Of a stretch of 64,000 nt of DNA, positions 23,167 through 34,082 are shown one piece after another. Both the position numbers and the translations under genes were made by a program. A model generated the notes under the pieces. It was given only the letters and a program-made list of their open reading frames with translations. It made no database searches and was not told where the DNA came from. The DNA is from Symsagittifera roscoffensis. Lineage: Eukaryota; Xenacoelomorpha; Acoela; Convolutidae. How positions within the stretch are numbered: the stretch's first letter is position 1; each line of letters opens with the position of its first letter. The stretch is from contig NC_087066.1 in NCBI RefSeq assembly GCF_963678635.1, positions 25,955,986-26,019,985 on the forward strand, read 5' to 3'.

Positions 23167-24292
23167 GTGCGGACGATTCGTTGTTTTTTTTCTGTGCCAT
23201 TTGAACTGATTGAAACAAAAAGTCAACTGCAAAAAAAATCATTGAGCCTGAACAATTATTGCCAGAAAAAGTTTATTTCCTTAAAAAACGTCAACAAGAA
23301 CTCTTTAAGCGTCTTTACCACGCTCACTGGCACTAACAAAGCATAGACAACAGACAGTAGGAAGAGAGTTATCGAACGAATAAAGAGGAACGACTTTAAT
23401 TTCGAAAGTTGAATTTGATTTTAAGATTTCCCAGCGGAATAAAAAATGTACCTATTGATCCTATATTACCAATGTTTACCGGTTTTTTCTCAATTTGGGT
23501 ATTTTTTGTCAAAAATGCACCAATCGTATATTGTTCTTGAAATTCAAAGAACTTTAGGGGCATCATTTCTATCTTTCAAATTCTAATGCTGAAACTTTCA
23601 AAAAGCAAGTCAGTTTTTTGTCTGTTTCCTTGCGTTCATTTTTCTTTTCTAATTGTCAGTTGGCTAAGTTATCATTTTTCAAGGCGATTTTTTAAGATGA
23701 AAGAAGAGCTCAAATCCTATTTCGTTTTGGTACATTGTAGCTGAAAGAAAGGCAAACTCCACTATCGAACTGCAAAAATTTTAAGGTCACAAAAAACATG
23801 ATCGACTCCTAATTTCGAAGATGGAAATTTATGATCAGATTTCCAACCTAAATTTAAATTTTACCTATCGATCCAGTTTTCTCAAATTGAGTTAATTTTA
23901 TCAAATAAATTGTGAATCAAAAGTTCGTATTGAAATTCTAAGAAGGTTATATTTGAAGTTAAAGACGAATATAAGATTGACACTTTTTTGATAAAATTAA
24001 CTCAATTTGAGAAAACTGGATCGACAGGTAAAATTTAAATTTAGCTTGGAAATTTGATCAAATATTTACATTTTCGAAATTAGAAGTAGATCACGTTTAT
24101 TGTGACCTTAACATGTTTGCTGTTCGATAGTGGAAATTATTCCACTGGCAAAACTAAAATCCTATTTTGAAACTAGAAGTAGTTCATGCTTTTTGCGCCA
24201 TTTCCACGTACGTATTTAGTGAGTGCAATTTACTTAACTTTCAGCAGATGATTTTGAAAACTGAAATTTCATATATACCGAAGTAAAATCCA

Positions 24293-25025
24293 CACAGAGG
24301 CGAAGCTGAGCTTCGCGCCACTTGCGATACAAATTTGATTAAAATCAAACGGAAACATTAGCAAAAAAAAATCAAAAAAAAAATCGTTTATGTCAAAAAA
24401 ACGGCCTCAAGCAGTTGTGTTACCCCTGCGCCAGATGTTAGATTGCATTTGAATTTTTGAATTCCATGCTGTAATAAAGCCGAAAATACCTGAGCAGAAA
24501 CCTTTCATGCCGAAAAAAAACATTCTAAGCTGACAAAAAAAGTATGTCCCATGTCCCCTCAGAGCACACGCACGCGAACTTGTTTCTATCCTCGAATGAC
24601 GCAATAAGAGGCCAGTCGGTAGATATAAATTAAGGCGAAACTTATTGACCCGATAAAAAAGTCAAAAACGCTAAAACACTTCATTTTTTTAAACGCTAAA
24701 ACACTTCAAGAAGTTACAGTGAAAATTGTTTACACTGAAAAAAACGATTCTTAGATCTGGCACCTAAGCCGATAAAATAAAGCAGACAATTAAAAAGCAG
24801 ATTTTTTTTTTGAACCGGGATATTAAAAAAAACAGCTCCTAGTCAGATTCGAACCCGCGCCCTTTGGCGTTCCAGGCACATTCGTTACCTCAAGGCTTAG
24901 TGTGCCGGAGACACTAAGAAATTTGAATTCATGAACCAAGGTACCACGAGTCCTGTTGACAAAGTTGTTTACGGGAAAAAAAGTCTAGTACCCGATTGCA
25001 ATACCCTTGCTTATCGCAGGGGTAA
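24293..25025. mobile_element. Dispersed non-autonomous element with palindromic start and terminal hairpin
   Basis: The start has GCGAAGCTGAGCTTCGC, a near-perfect hairpin, followed by CACTTGCGATACAAA. The end has AGTCTAGTACCCGATTGCA and then a hairpin-forming CCCTTGCTTATCGCAGGGG. A second copy with the same ends spans about 42864-43898. It also includes a tRNA-like segment (24840-24905) with GGTTCGAATCT on the minus strand. The class is unknown, and the boundaries are inferred from shared ends only. Confidence 0.5.
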
Positions 25026-26299
25026 AAATGCATAAATATCTATGAATGCTCATCTGTGGTCATCGGAGGATTTTAAAGACTTTTCTGGAAGAAAAAAAAC
25101 TGCAAAGATTTATGTACGAGTTTTCACTACGCTCATCGACTCTTATTTACACTATTGCAAACTAAAATAATATGTGGCTGACACAAAGAGGGACAAAAAA
25201 TAGCTCAAAAGCACACTAAAATTGGCTGTATTAAAACTACAACAAAAAAGCAACCCCAGCTTAAAATGAATTAAAAAACTGAGCGCCTCTTCACTCTAAA
25301 TTTGTCCGAAATTCAAAAAGTTTTTTTTGATAGATATTTTAAAAATTAAATCAAGGCTGAAAGGGCTTTAATATGATATTACTACATCTCATCCAATGCT
25401 TAAGTTTCAAGATTAACCTGCCTATTTTTTGAGAACGATGTACCAAATCAGAGAAATGCAAATTTACATGATCTTCCTAATGGTTGTATGTCAACATGTT
25501 TCGAAAAATAAGTTTGAGGAAGTAAGTCAGTTTGCCAAAAATTAGAGTGTTCTTTGATTTGATTGGTTGCATCCTCTCAAGCGCTACCGCATTGCTGTTA
25601 GTAAAATAATTCCAGTCTTTCACCGTGGCTGTTTTGCGGCTGAAGTCTCCCGTTTGTTTACAAAAGACAATTGTTTAGTAAAGTGATATGTAGGAAGTTC
25701 TAGGTTGCCTCCTGTAATGAGTTGCTTTTGTATAATCACTCGGCTAGCTGTTCTGAAGATATATAAACTCAAATAACAATAAAAATAAAATTTTCCCACA
25801 TTTTCGGCATACTGACACGACACGGCATAGCGCCATTGAATTGAGTTAGCATGTTTTTTCTCAACTTTTGTGGCTAATAATGCGCTTTGCATCCATTCCT
25901 ATTCGAGACTCATTTTTTTCCTGATCTGTTTGGTACTTATAGGAAAGCCCGGTTTAAATCGCAATAAAACTCGAACAGCAAAAAAAACTTTTCATGTCAA
26001 ATTCGATCAACTTTTATTTAAAAATGCAGTCAATAACAAAATACAGCGGCATAGGCGAGAAGTAAACGTCATTGAAACCGCGGACTTATCGCCTCATTTG
26101 AGAAAGAAAAATTAACGTCAAAAGACTTTATTAGTTTAAAATAAAGAGACTAATGGAAACAAAGAGTCCAATGGAAATATAAGCTCATTTAAAAAGTTAA
26201 ATCACAGAAATTAATTGAAATTATTAAGCGATGCAAATATAGAACTGATATGATTTGTAAATTAGAACACGTCAATTCACTTTATAATTTGCATCAGAA

Positions 26300-29200
26300 T
26301 TAGATATCGTATCGACATTGATCTACTTCTTTAATTTTTCCAGAAACTTTGAAATCGTTATCGGTCAAACCGTTGGACTTCATTATAACATCTAATCTGT
26401 TCTTGTAGAACTTCATATTCTGCATGAAAGAGGGCAGTCGAAGACTCTCGTGCTTCATATCACCACTGCCTTCTTTCTTGAGCTTGTCCACGTCTTCAAA
26501 AGAGACTTTTCCCAGTTTCATCAGTGCTTGGAAGTCAATGTTTTTCCTGTTTTTGAGAATATTGAGAGCACCAGTTAAATAGACTTGGTCCTTCGCAAAG
26601 CACCCTAAAATCAATCGTAGACTAGTTACGAAACAAGGGTTATTATAAATCTAAAAGCTGAAAATAAAGAAAACCTTTACCATTTTGATTATCATAAAAT
26701 TAGATCACATTTTCTTTACAAAATTCAGTAGGCTTTACATAATGGACAATGAAAGTATGTTTTCGCTGTTTTTACCATCGGTAACTCCTAATTTCAGTGC
26801 CCTACCGTTTTTTTCTAGGTAACCTAAAGGAATGCTACTCGAAAGGTTGAATTACCTGTATAGCAGTCCTGATGTAGATTTATTTAACCTGTTTGATCAA
26901 AATGATGTGTGTCAAAATTTTATCTGCATCAAATTCAAATTTCAAATTCAATATTGAAGCAGAACTCGGTGCCAAGTCGAAATATACAGGAACGTTATAA
27001 ATTTTGTGACATTAGTGAGCTTCAGACAAAAAACTCGAAACAGCCACAAAACAGCAACGTACCGCTTAAAGTTTTCCGTTTCATTGTACGATTTAAAGCC
27101 GTTTTTTACTGATTTTTGTACTTATCAAAATATTGGAGCCTCACCTGGTTTGCTTGAATCAACTTGACCTCTTTTTGCCCTCATGCAGTAGTCCCACCGT
27201 CTGTGGGGATCATGGACAAACTCACCTAACTTGATGAACAGATCTTTAAATGACAGCTTGGCAGCCATTGCTATTGCGAAATAGAGCAGCGCGTTACGAA
27301 ACAGCAGCGGATCCTGTCTTAGCAATACTGTATGCAAACTAGCTAAGCCTTCCTCAGTAGGGTTCACAGGGTACAGTTTAAACTTCTTCCTGTCTTTATT
27401 TTTAGCCCAAGGTTGCACTAAATTGTTCACGCTTCTTACGTAATGTGTACTCAATTCATGACGTAACATCCCTTCAATCCAAGACTCATACATGTCTCCC
27501 ACTCTAACACACAGCAGCCCGTGAGGTCCATTTAAGCGAGTCATTGACGCTGTTGAGAGCAAGTCTTCGCTAAGGTTTAGAATTATCTCCCCGTCTCCGA
27601 AGTTTTCGCGCCGGCAGTAATCTTTGACCAGGTTTATGATCTCTTGGCGAGATAGAAGACGTCCTCCGTTTTCAGATTCAAATTTTTCGTAGCTCCCGTA
27701 TTTCCGAATGAGGAACTTCATTATTTTAACTGCCTAAAAACAATTCACCTTTTTACATTTCAGTATCTTTCTTTGCGAGAAAACCTATATTTGATCCCAA
27801 TTTTAATGATTAACTAAAATAAGTATAGCAGGTTGCATTTCAAGCAGCGCAGAATGTTCTGATCACGCTTATTTTTGCAATGAAAGTCCCCCACCCACCA
27901 CCAACTTAAGATTGATCTTTTTAGCAAATAATGGGAGTCAAATCGGTCAATAAGCAACAGTAATCAGTCAGCTGACAGTAACAAAAACAATGACGAAATT
28001 GCAGAATCATAAGATTGGAAAAACAACGATTAGATCGGGCGGGTACTGAAATTTAGTCTAAAAAAAGGAGAATGCAGTTTTTCTCGACAGAGACAACTTA
28101 TGATTTTTCTTGGAATCTAAATTACATCTTTATAGTGCTTTAATATGATACAACTCATTAAAACTATGCGGAAAAAAACACCAGCTAAACCAAATTTCCT
28201 CCGTGAAGTGATCGGAACAAAAAAGGGAAAGATCCATAACCACAAATAAAAGAGCAACATAAAATCAATTCAGACTCTGGTGACAAATGATTTCACGTTA
28301 CTATGTGAGCACTATTGAGACTATACACAAAGTCAAGACAATGAAACTCACCCTTTGCGATCTAAACAAAATTCGGAGTTAACATTTTTATTTTAAAAAA
28401 TAGCTTATACTAGAAATATTTTTAATAAGTCATGCAATAACGTCTTCTAAAATATTCCCAATGTTTCATGCAATAATCCTTCTAATGTCACTTTTCAATA
28501 AACTGACCATTTGCAACCTTATTTTTCGATGAACCATTACGATTAAATGGCACATAGTACCAGTATATATTTCGAAAACTTGTTTGCGCAAAATTAACAT
28601 TGTCGCGTGATGAAAGAGCATAAAAATAGAATTGATTGACAATTGAGTTCGTACTTGAGGCAGATACAAGTCGGACGCGTTCGAGTACTTCTGCAGCACC
28701 TCAGGAGGAAGTGGGTTGTAGTACTTGAAGGTCGGATTGTAGTCGAACTTCAGCTTGAAAAACTTCGATTTCTCCGCCTCCACATTCACCGGCCGAATGG
28801 AGCCAATTACATTGTACTTACACGACTGCTCCTCCGAATCCGAATCAACCACTTCGTCTGCAGCCGCGTCTTTCTGTTCACTCGCCACGTTTCCTGCAAC
28901 ACCAAATTATTTTGAAATAACAAAAGTAAATTGCTTTTCAAGAAGGAAAACACAAATAACTTCACTGATAACAAATCCCATATTATAAGAACACTATTGA
29001 GACCAGTCAAAAAAGAAAATTTCAGACAATGTTTTTTGAATAATTACTGACTAGTCTAAACCGTTAAGCTATGAATGTGCAAAATACGCAGACTGGTCGT
29101 TAATTATCGAACCAGCGTATTGAAAAAATTTGACCATAAAATACATAGCTTCAGTTTATAAATGCGTTAACTATCATTATAACTGACGTCAAGGATTGCA

Positions 29201-30992
29201 TCAACAATACATGCCAAAATTGTTACCTTTACTTTATATGAAAAGATCAAAAAACTACAACGTATGATAGCTAACAACGTTTTTTTTAGTTCACAGTCAT
29301 AAAACGCCAACAAATTTCATTTATATCTCAAATATTCTCCCATTTTTACATTTGGATCAAGTTAACAACCCAACCCCCCCCCCCCCCCCCCCCCCCCCCA
29401 AATAGACCAAGTTAAGATCCTCCACCCCAGCGCTTAATTTAAATTAAATTTGCTAACCGCTGCATGTAAAGTGCTCGATTCTGATTGGCTGAAAATTCCC
29501 AACTTAGAACCAAGTTAACATCCTGCCCTCTAAAAGCATTTGGGGGGGTGGGGGGGGGGGGAGGGAGGATGTTAACTTGGCCCTTACATTTGTTTAGGTA
29601 ATTGTCCCTTTCACTTAGTTTACCCTCGTTTCGGCTTCATTTTCATTTTTAGGAGTTCATCCATAAAGGGGTAACGCTAGCGCATAGCAAACCTGAATTC
29701 TTTTTAGAGCCACTCTGTGCATTCGCATCATTATTCGCTCTATTGCCAACAGATTTCTTTGGTTCTTTCTTCATATTCTTCTGATCGATAATTGTGGAGG
29801 TTAAGGATTCTTGCTCCATCGGATGTTTCCTGCTAGTTTCATTTGTAGCAGTTGGATTATTTCCATTCCTTGCTAAATTTTTCGCTACTTTAGGAGCTGG
29901 TTTTTTCTCTATATCCTTGTTTTGCTTTTTAATCTGTTCTGATTCCGGAACCTTGTCACTCACATGTTCGTCTAACTTTTCAGCTTTTATCTCTACCTTT
30001 TTCATTTTATTTCTTTTTGCCATTTTGTTGTTCTTATTCTCTTGTCTAACATCAACTTGAGCAAGTTCTGCATTTTCAACTAGTTTTTCGGAAGGCGTTT
30101 CTCTATTTTCCTTTTCCATTTTTGCCTTCCGTTTCTTTGTTGACTTTTTTGAGGTCTTTAACTCTTCAGAATCATTGTTTGAATCTTTGTTTCTAGTTAG
30201 ACTTTCGAAGCTCTCGAAACCATTTTCTTTCTTCTTGCTGTCCATTGTCTTTTCGCTGTTTTCCCCATTTTCAATAACACTAGCCTGCAGTAGGTCTCTA
30301 TTTAGTTTCTTCAGTTTTCGCACATGAGGTTTTTTACTTTCTAGTTCTTGGTTATCATCGATTCTTTCATCTTGATTGGCTGCACTTTTGCTTTTATATC
30401 TAAGTCCCATTTCTAATTCCACCCGGCTACTGTTACCATCAAACTTTTGCGGCGAGTTTGATTCAGCGCCTATTTCATTATTACATTGAGATTCGAGGTC
30501 TAGCACAACATCCATAATTTCTTCGATGTCTAATTGCTCAACTTCTTGGTAATTGTTATTTCTATCTATTTGGGAGTTTTCTATTTTCGCGCTACTTTTG
30601 GCAGTAAAGATCGGCTTTTTCAAGGACGCTTTCGATGTGTCTGAAGTTTGCGGGTGTAAGTTTCTCTGAATTTCAGCAGTTTTGTAGCTAGGCAGTGACG
30701 GGTTGACGTACATATTATTATCATCGTCCGCTTCCCGAGTAACTTTAGTTCGTATTAATCGTTGATAAATATCTGGTTTTGCATTTGCAGATATCGCGAG
30801 TTCATCTTTCTGGGGTTTTGATTTCATTTTCAATTTTGGAAAACTTGATGCTATTTCAGGTGTTCGCTTTTGATTATTCACTAGCATTTCACTATTAATA
30901 GGTTCGAGCTTTTCCTTTTTCACCGCATGCGACTTTCCAGGTTTCAATAGATCGGCCTCTGCTTTCTTGATTTGCTGATTCAGAAAATGCAT
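26300..30992 (-). CDS. MATCAP/KIAA0895-type tubulin tyrosine carboxypeptidase, complete, four exons
   Basis: Exons: 30992-29693, 28893-28655, 27733-27145 and 26604-26300. All junctions are GT/AG, phases match (1, 0, 1), and the total is 2433 nt, 810 residues plus stop. The catalytic region matches the DUF1704/MATCAP family: KSKFFKLKFDYNP with PPEVLQKY (exon 2), KYGSYEKFE, then HELSTH (27443-27460) with ..NNLVQPW, NPTEEGLA and RAKRGQVDSS (exon 3), and CFAKDQVYL with GKVSFEDVDKL (exon 4). HExxxH supplies two zinc ligands and the catalytic Glu; the Glu in NPTEEG is the expected third ligand. From family knowledge, MATCAP enzymes remove the C-terminal tyrosine of alpha-tubulin independently of vasohibins. 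Exon 1 encodes about 433 residues of Lys/Glu/Ser/Asn-rich, probably disordered sequence with basic clusters that could bind microtubules (inference). The ATG at 30992 is the best start, but an acceptor-like TTTTTTTTCAGCAG just upstream allows a further 5' exon. Vertebrates have two paralogues; I cannot say which this is. Confidence 0.9.
29356..29580. repeat. Inverted repeat with 26-base C tract and matching G tract
   Basis: It lies inside intron 1 of the MATCAP gene. A C run (29374-29399) preceded by AAGTTAACAACCCAA is mirrored by a G-rich run (29542-29564) followed by GAGGATGTTAACTTGG. Two further CCAAGTTAA-type motifs lie between (29406 and 29512). The arrangement looks like a small foldback element or MITE of about 225 bp. 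Confidence 0.7.
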
Positions 30993-31013
30993 AGGGCTGC
31001 TGAAAAAAAACAC

Positions 31014-31643
31014 ATTTCAAGTGAATGCCGACAATAATGAAAAAAATCTGAGGAGATAAAACAAACTTACTCCTGAGATCGCGATAGTCGCAATGAAGTA
31101 TTTTCTGTCCCGATTATTTTCTTCTGATTGCTACTCTGTCTGTAACAAAGCGCTGATTAGAACAAACCTTGGAAGAAATCCGATTGTGATTCACGGTGAA
31201 CAACATTTGGACTCATATAAACACCAAATCTTAGCAAAAGTACCCACATCAGCAAACATGGTTACAACTTATTTGGAATTTCGACACAGGCAAAGCTGAG
31301 CTTCGCGTCACAGGCGACAAGGAAAACTCTGATTAGAGAAAAATCATAAATGAAAAAAAAACAGCCAACAGTTGGAAAAGTGTAAGAACAAGGAAACCGG
31401 AAAAATTTATTCAGCTTTCGAGATTCAAAGAAAAGTTATATCACAATTGGTCAAGCTCTTTGAATTTCAAGAAGTGTTTTTCATCAGCCCTTCTTCCTAA
31501 AATTATCCCATTTAGAAAAAAAACTGGATGAATGCAATTTTTCGTTCCGCTGGGAATTCAGAAAACTAAGGTCCATATTTGACGTTTCCGTGGCCTTTAT
31601 ACTTTTGCTGTTCGATATTGGAGTTGAATGGCTGCTGAATGGA
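31014..31643. other. Upstream flank of the MATCAP gene, repeat fragments
   Basis: A plus-strand ORF (31093-31299) has no recognisable features. A decayed copy of the AAGCTGAGCTTCGC hairpin family starts near 31287, and another dispersed motif (TTCCGCTGGGAATTC) lies near 31545. The promoter of the minus-strand MATCAP gene is expected here, so the LTR element that begins at 31644 landed close upstream. Confidence 0.45.
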
Positions 31644-32082
31644 TATAATATACCGTATCTGGCGGATGGATAATACGGGTATACTGTCGTCTACTGTTAT
31701 GCGAGCTGTTCAATTGGTAATGTTATTTAGCACTACTGGCTATCAATTGTATTTAGATTGGATTCATTATTTAGATATGTCTCGAGCGGTAAAGACCTAT
31801 CTTGCTTTAAAGGATGCTGGTTCCGATTCCTAGCTTCTGATATTTCGCAAGTCGATCGGCGCAAGTAAGAGCATGATTGGAATAGTATATTAAGTTGATC
31901 TCTATTCAATTGATTCGTAGCTCGGTATAAATCTCCAATGATTGGTATTAATTACCATCAATGTTTACATAGTTAAATAAATATATGATGCAGCTCTATT
32001 TTAACATCAAGGTGAATTATGTAATCTATTCGGTTCAGATGGTTAATTAGAATGAATGACATCATGAAGGGATGATGTCACA
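31644..32082 (-). repeat. 3' LTR of the gypsy element
   Basis: 439 bp, the same as the copy at 41477-41915. The sense orientation (minus strand) starts TGTGACATCATCCC and ends GGTATATTATA. The outer boundary is fixed by the ATGGA target duplication. The sense polypurine tract expected just upstream of it is weak (the plus strand reads CAACCTCACAAGAAGAAG). Confidence 0.95.
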
Positions 32083-34082
32083 CAACCTCACAAGAAGAAG
32101 TCTTCCCGGGTGGTTGAAGTGTTTCATCAGATACATTTACAATAATTCACATAATAATTTAAGACTGCTTTGATTAAGAATATGTACAAGTATCAATATG
32201 GTATGGGTCTATCAAAAGTTATATCGCAATAATTTAATAAACTCATAATATTAGAAGCACAGTTTATTAATTCAATTTATAAAACGAGAGAAGATAAATT
32301 ATTTTAAACTTAAATGGGAGATAATTTTTAAGCAAGCCACCTTGAGTCGGGGTATGGGAGTTAAAGTGATAGATGATAAGGATAAATTAATGATATCATG
32401 ATGTATTCATTTGTCAACTGTAACTAAATTTCCACGGCAAGAACTGTCGTGTGGAGTAGCTGAATAGTTTTGGTCGTCGTTTCGTTTTAATTTTTGATAT
32501 CGCTGTCTTCGTTCGTTGTTGCCTTTGATTCTTTTTGTGCTCGTTTGATGCTGAAGTCTTTTTGATATGAGGCGGTGTGGTTCCAATCGTTGCCTCATAG
32601 ATTGTGAATTGATTATCAACAACTTAACAGTGATATGTTTTGTTGATTTCTTCACGATTTCTTTTGAAAATTTTCAACTAGCTTAGCAATTAGTACTTTA
32701 TATTACTTGCTAAAAGGTTGATATTTCATTTACTGTTCGTTGTCTATTTTTCAGAAGTCTTCTGGTCTTCATCGTATGGGCGTTTTGTGCCTTTATTGGC
32801 CTTACTCCCTGAATGAAGGTGATCGACTTTTTTCTTTGAAAAAGTCAAAATTACACATTTCTACGATGTTTTTGCATTGATCGCGATCATCGTATTGTGT
32901 GTAGTGTCTGGCTTTTTTTTTTTTTTCAGTTCTTTTCTTCTACTGTAGCTGCACTTCACTCCTATAGGCTATTCAGACAATTTGCTGGTTCGCCTGAGCA
33001 AAATTTGGCGTCAGTTAGAGTAGTTGATAAATTACTTTTTTTTTTTTTTTTTCCATTAATTTCGTTTATCTTTTTTTGATATCTTCTTGGCATTCAAGAT
33101 TCGCGTGTTGTTCTTCAGTATCACTGACAACCTTTTAGGGTTGCCTAACAAGCACATTGGATGTTTGTTGGCTCATTTGAACGCTTTCTTTCTGAATTTC
33201 TGCGAAGATATCCCTCGAATTTTATATTTTTTCTTGTTTTGCCTATCATAATACATGGGAATAGTGTAAATTGATGTATTTCTCCAAATTTTGATCTGCT
33301 AGTGGATCGACTTCCTGCCTGTTCCTTATTGGTGGTCTAATGATTACTGAGCCCAAAAAAATTGGTTCTTCGTTAGCTAAAATTTTTGGGGGGAGCAGAA
33401 ACTTTTTATTCGTAATGCTTAAACATGGGCAACAGGTGGATTTTTCGAGATCTCGCGAAGTTGACTTCTCCTAGTGAGCCGACTTCCTGCCTGTTCCTCA
33501 TTGGTCGTCTAATGATCACTGAGCCCAAAAAAATTGGTTCTTCGTTAGCTAAAATTTTTGGGGGGAGCAGAAATTTTTTATTCGTAATGCTTAAACATGG
33601 GCAACAGGTGGATTTTTCGAGATCTCGCGAAGTTGACTTCTCCTAGTGAGCCGACTTCCTGCCTGTTCCTCATTGGTCGTCTAATGATCACTGAGCCCAA
33701 AAAAATTGGTTCTTCGTTAGCTAAAATTTTTGGGGGGAGCAGAAATTTTTTATTCGTAATGCTTAAACATGGGCAACAGGTGGATTTTTCGAGATCTCGC
33801 GAAGTTGACTTCTCCTAGTGAGCCGACTTCCTGCCTGAGTCCTAGTTGGGCCTTGAAGGTATTCCACGGGTTCAAAGCGGTTGCATTACGTATATTTCGA
33901 CTTGGGTGTCAGTTTTTCAGAAAAGCTCAACTTGAGGAAATGAGAGTTTTCTCGAAATTTTATACTTTTTCTGTTTTATTTTGGTTTTTTCGTGACTTCA
34001 ATTGTATCGATTGGGTGGTTTTGGAGCTTACATTGTTAAGAATGCATGCATGAACGTTACTAGCTGATATCGTGATTTTTCG
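32083..34082 (-). other. Long 3' region of the gypsy element
   Basis: About 2 kb between the macro-domain stop and the 3' LTR. It contains a 172-bp tandem repeat (33306-33838), T-rich tracts (sense A-rich) near 32917 and 33038, and one small basic minus-strand ORF (32407-32655, 82 codons) with no recognisable domain. No envelope gene. Confidence 0.7.
33306..33838. repeat. 172-bp tandem repeat, three copies, inside the gypsy element
   Basis: Three units, about 33306-33477, 33478-33649 and 33650-33821, followed by a 17-base start of a fourth. Units 2 and 3 appear identical and unit 1 differs at a few sites. Each holds GACTTCCTGCCTGTTCC, a GGGGGGAGCAG motif and GATTTTTCGAGATCTCGCG, the last containing the palindrome CGAGATCTCG. 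Identical plus-strand ORFs in the units are a by-product. Confidence 0.93.

Larger units (their letters stand above)
21981..26299. other. Intergenic region with dispersed repeats, no supported gene
   Basis: This lies between the SGF29 start and the MATCAP stop. It contains a short 25-bp tandem repeat (22563-22648), a 54-bp direct duplication (22492-22545 and 23113-23166), several copies of the TTATTCCGCTGGGAAAT-associated dispersed repeat (23040-24200), and a dispersed element running from about 24293 to 25025. ORFs here are short and featureless. Confidence 0.5.

Noticed and set aside
32083-34082. Envelope gene that would make the gypsy element an errantivirus-like retrovirus
   Set aside because: No long ORF, signal peptide, cleavage site or membrane anchor lies between the macro ORF and the 3' LTR. 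The third ORF is a macro domain, not an envelope.
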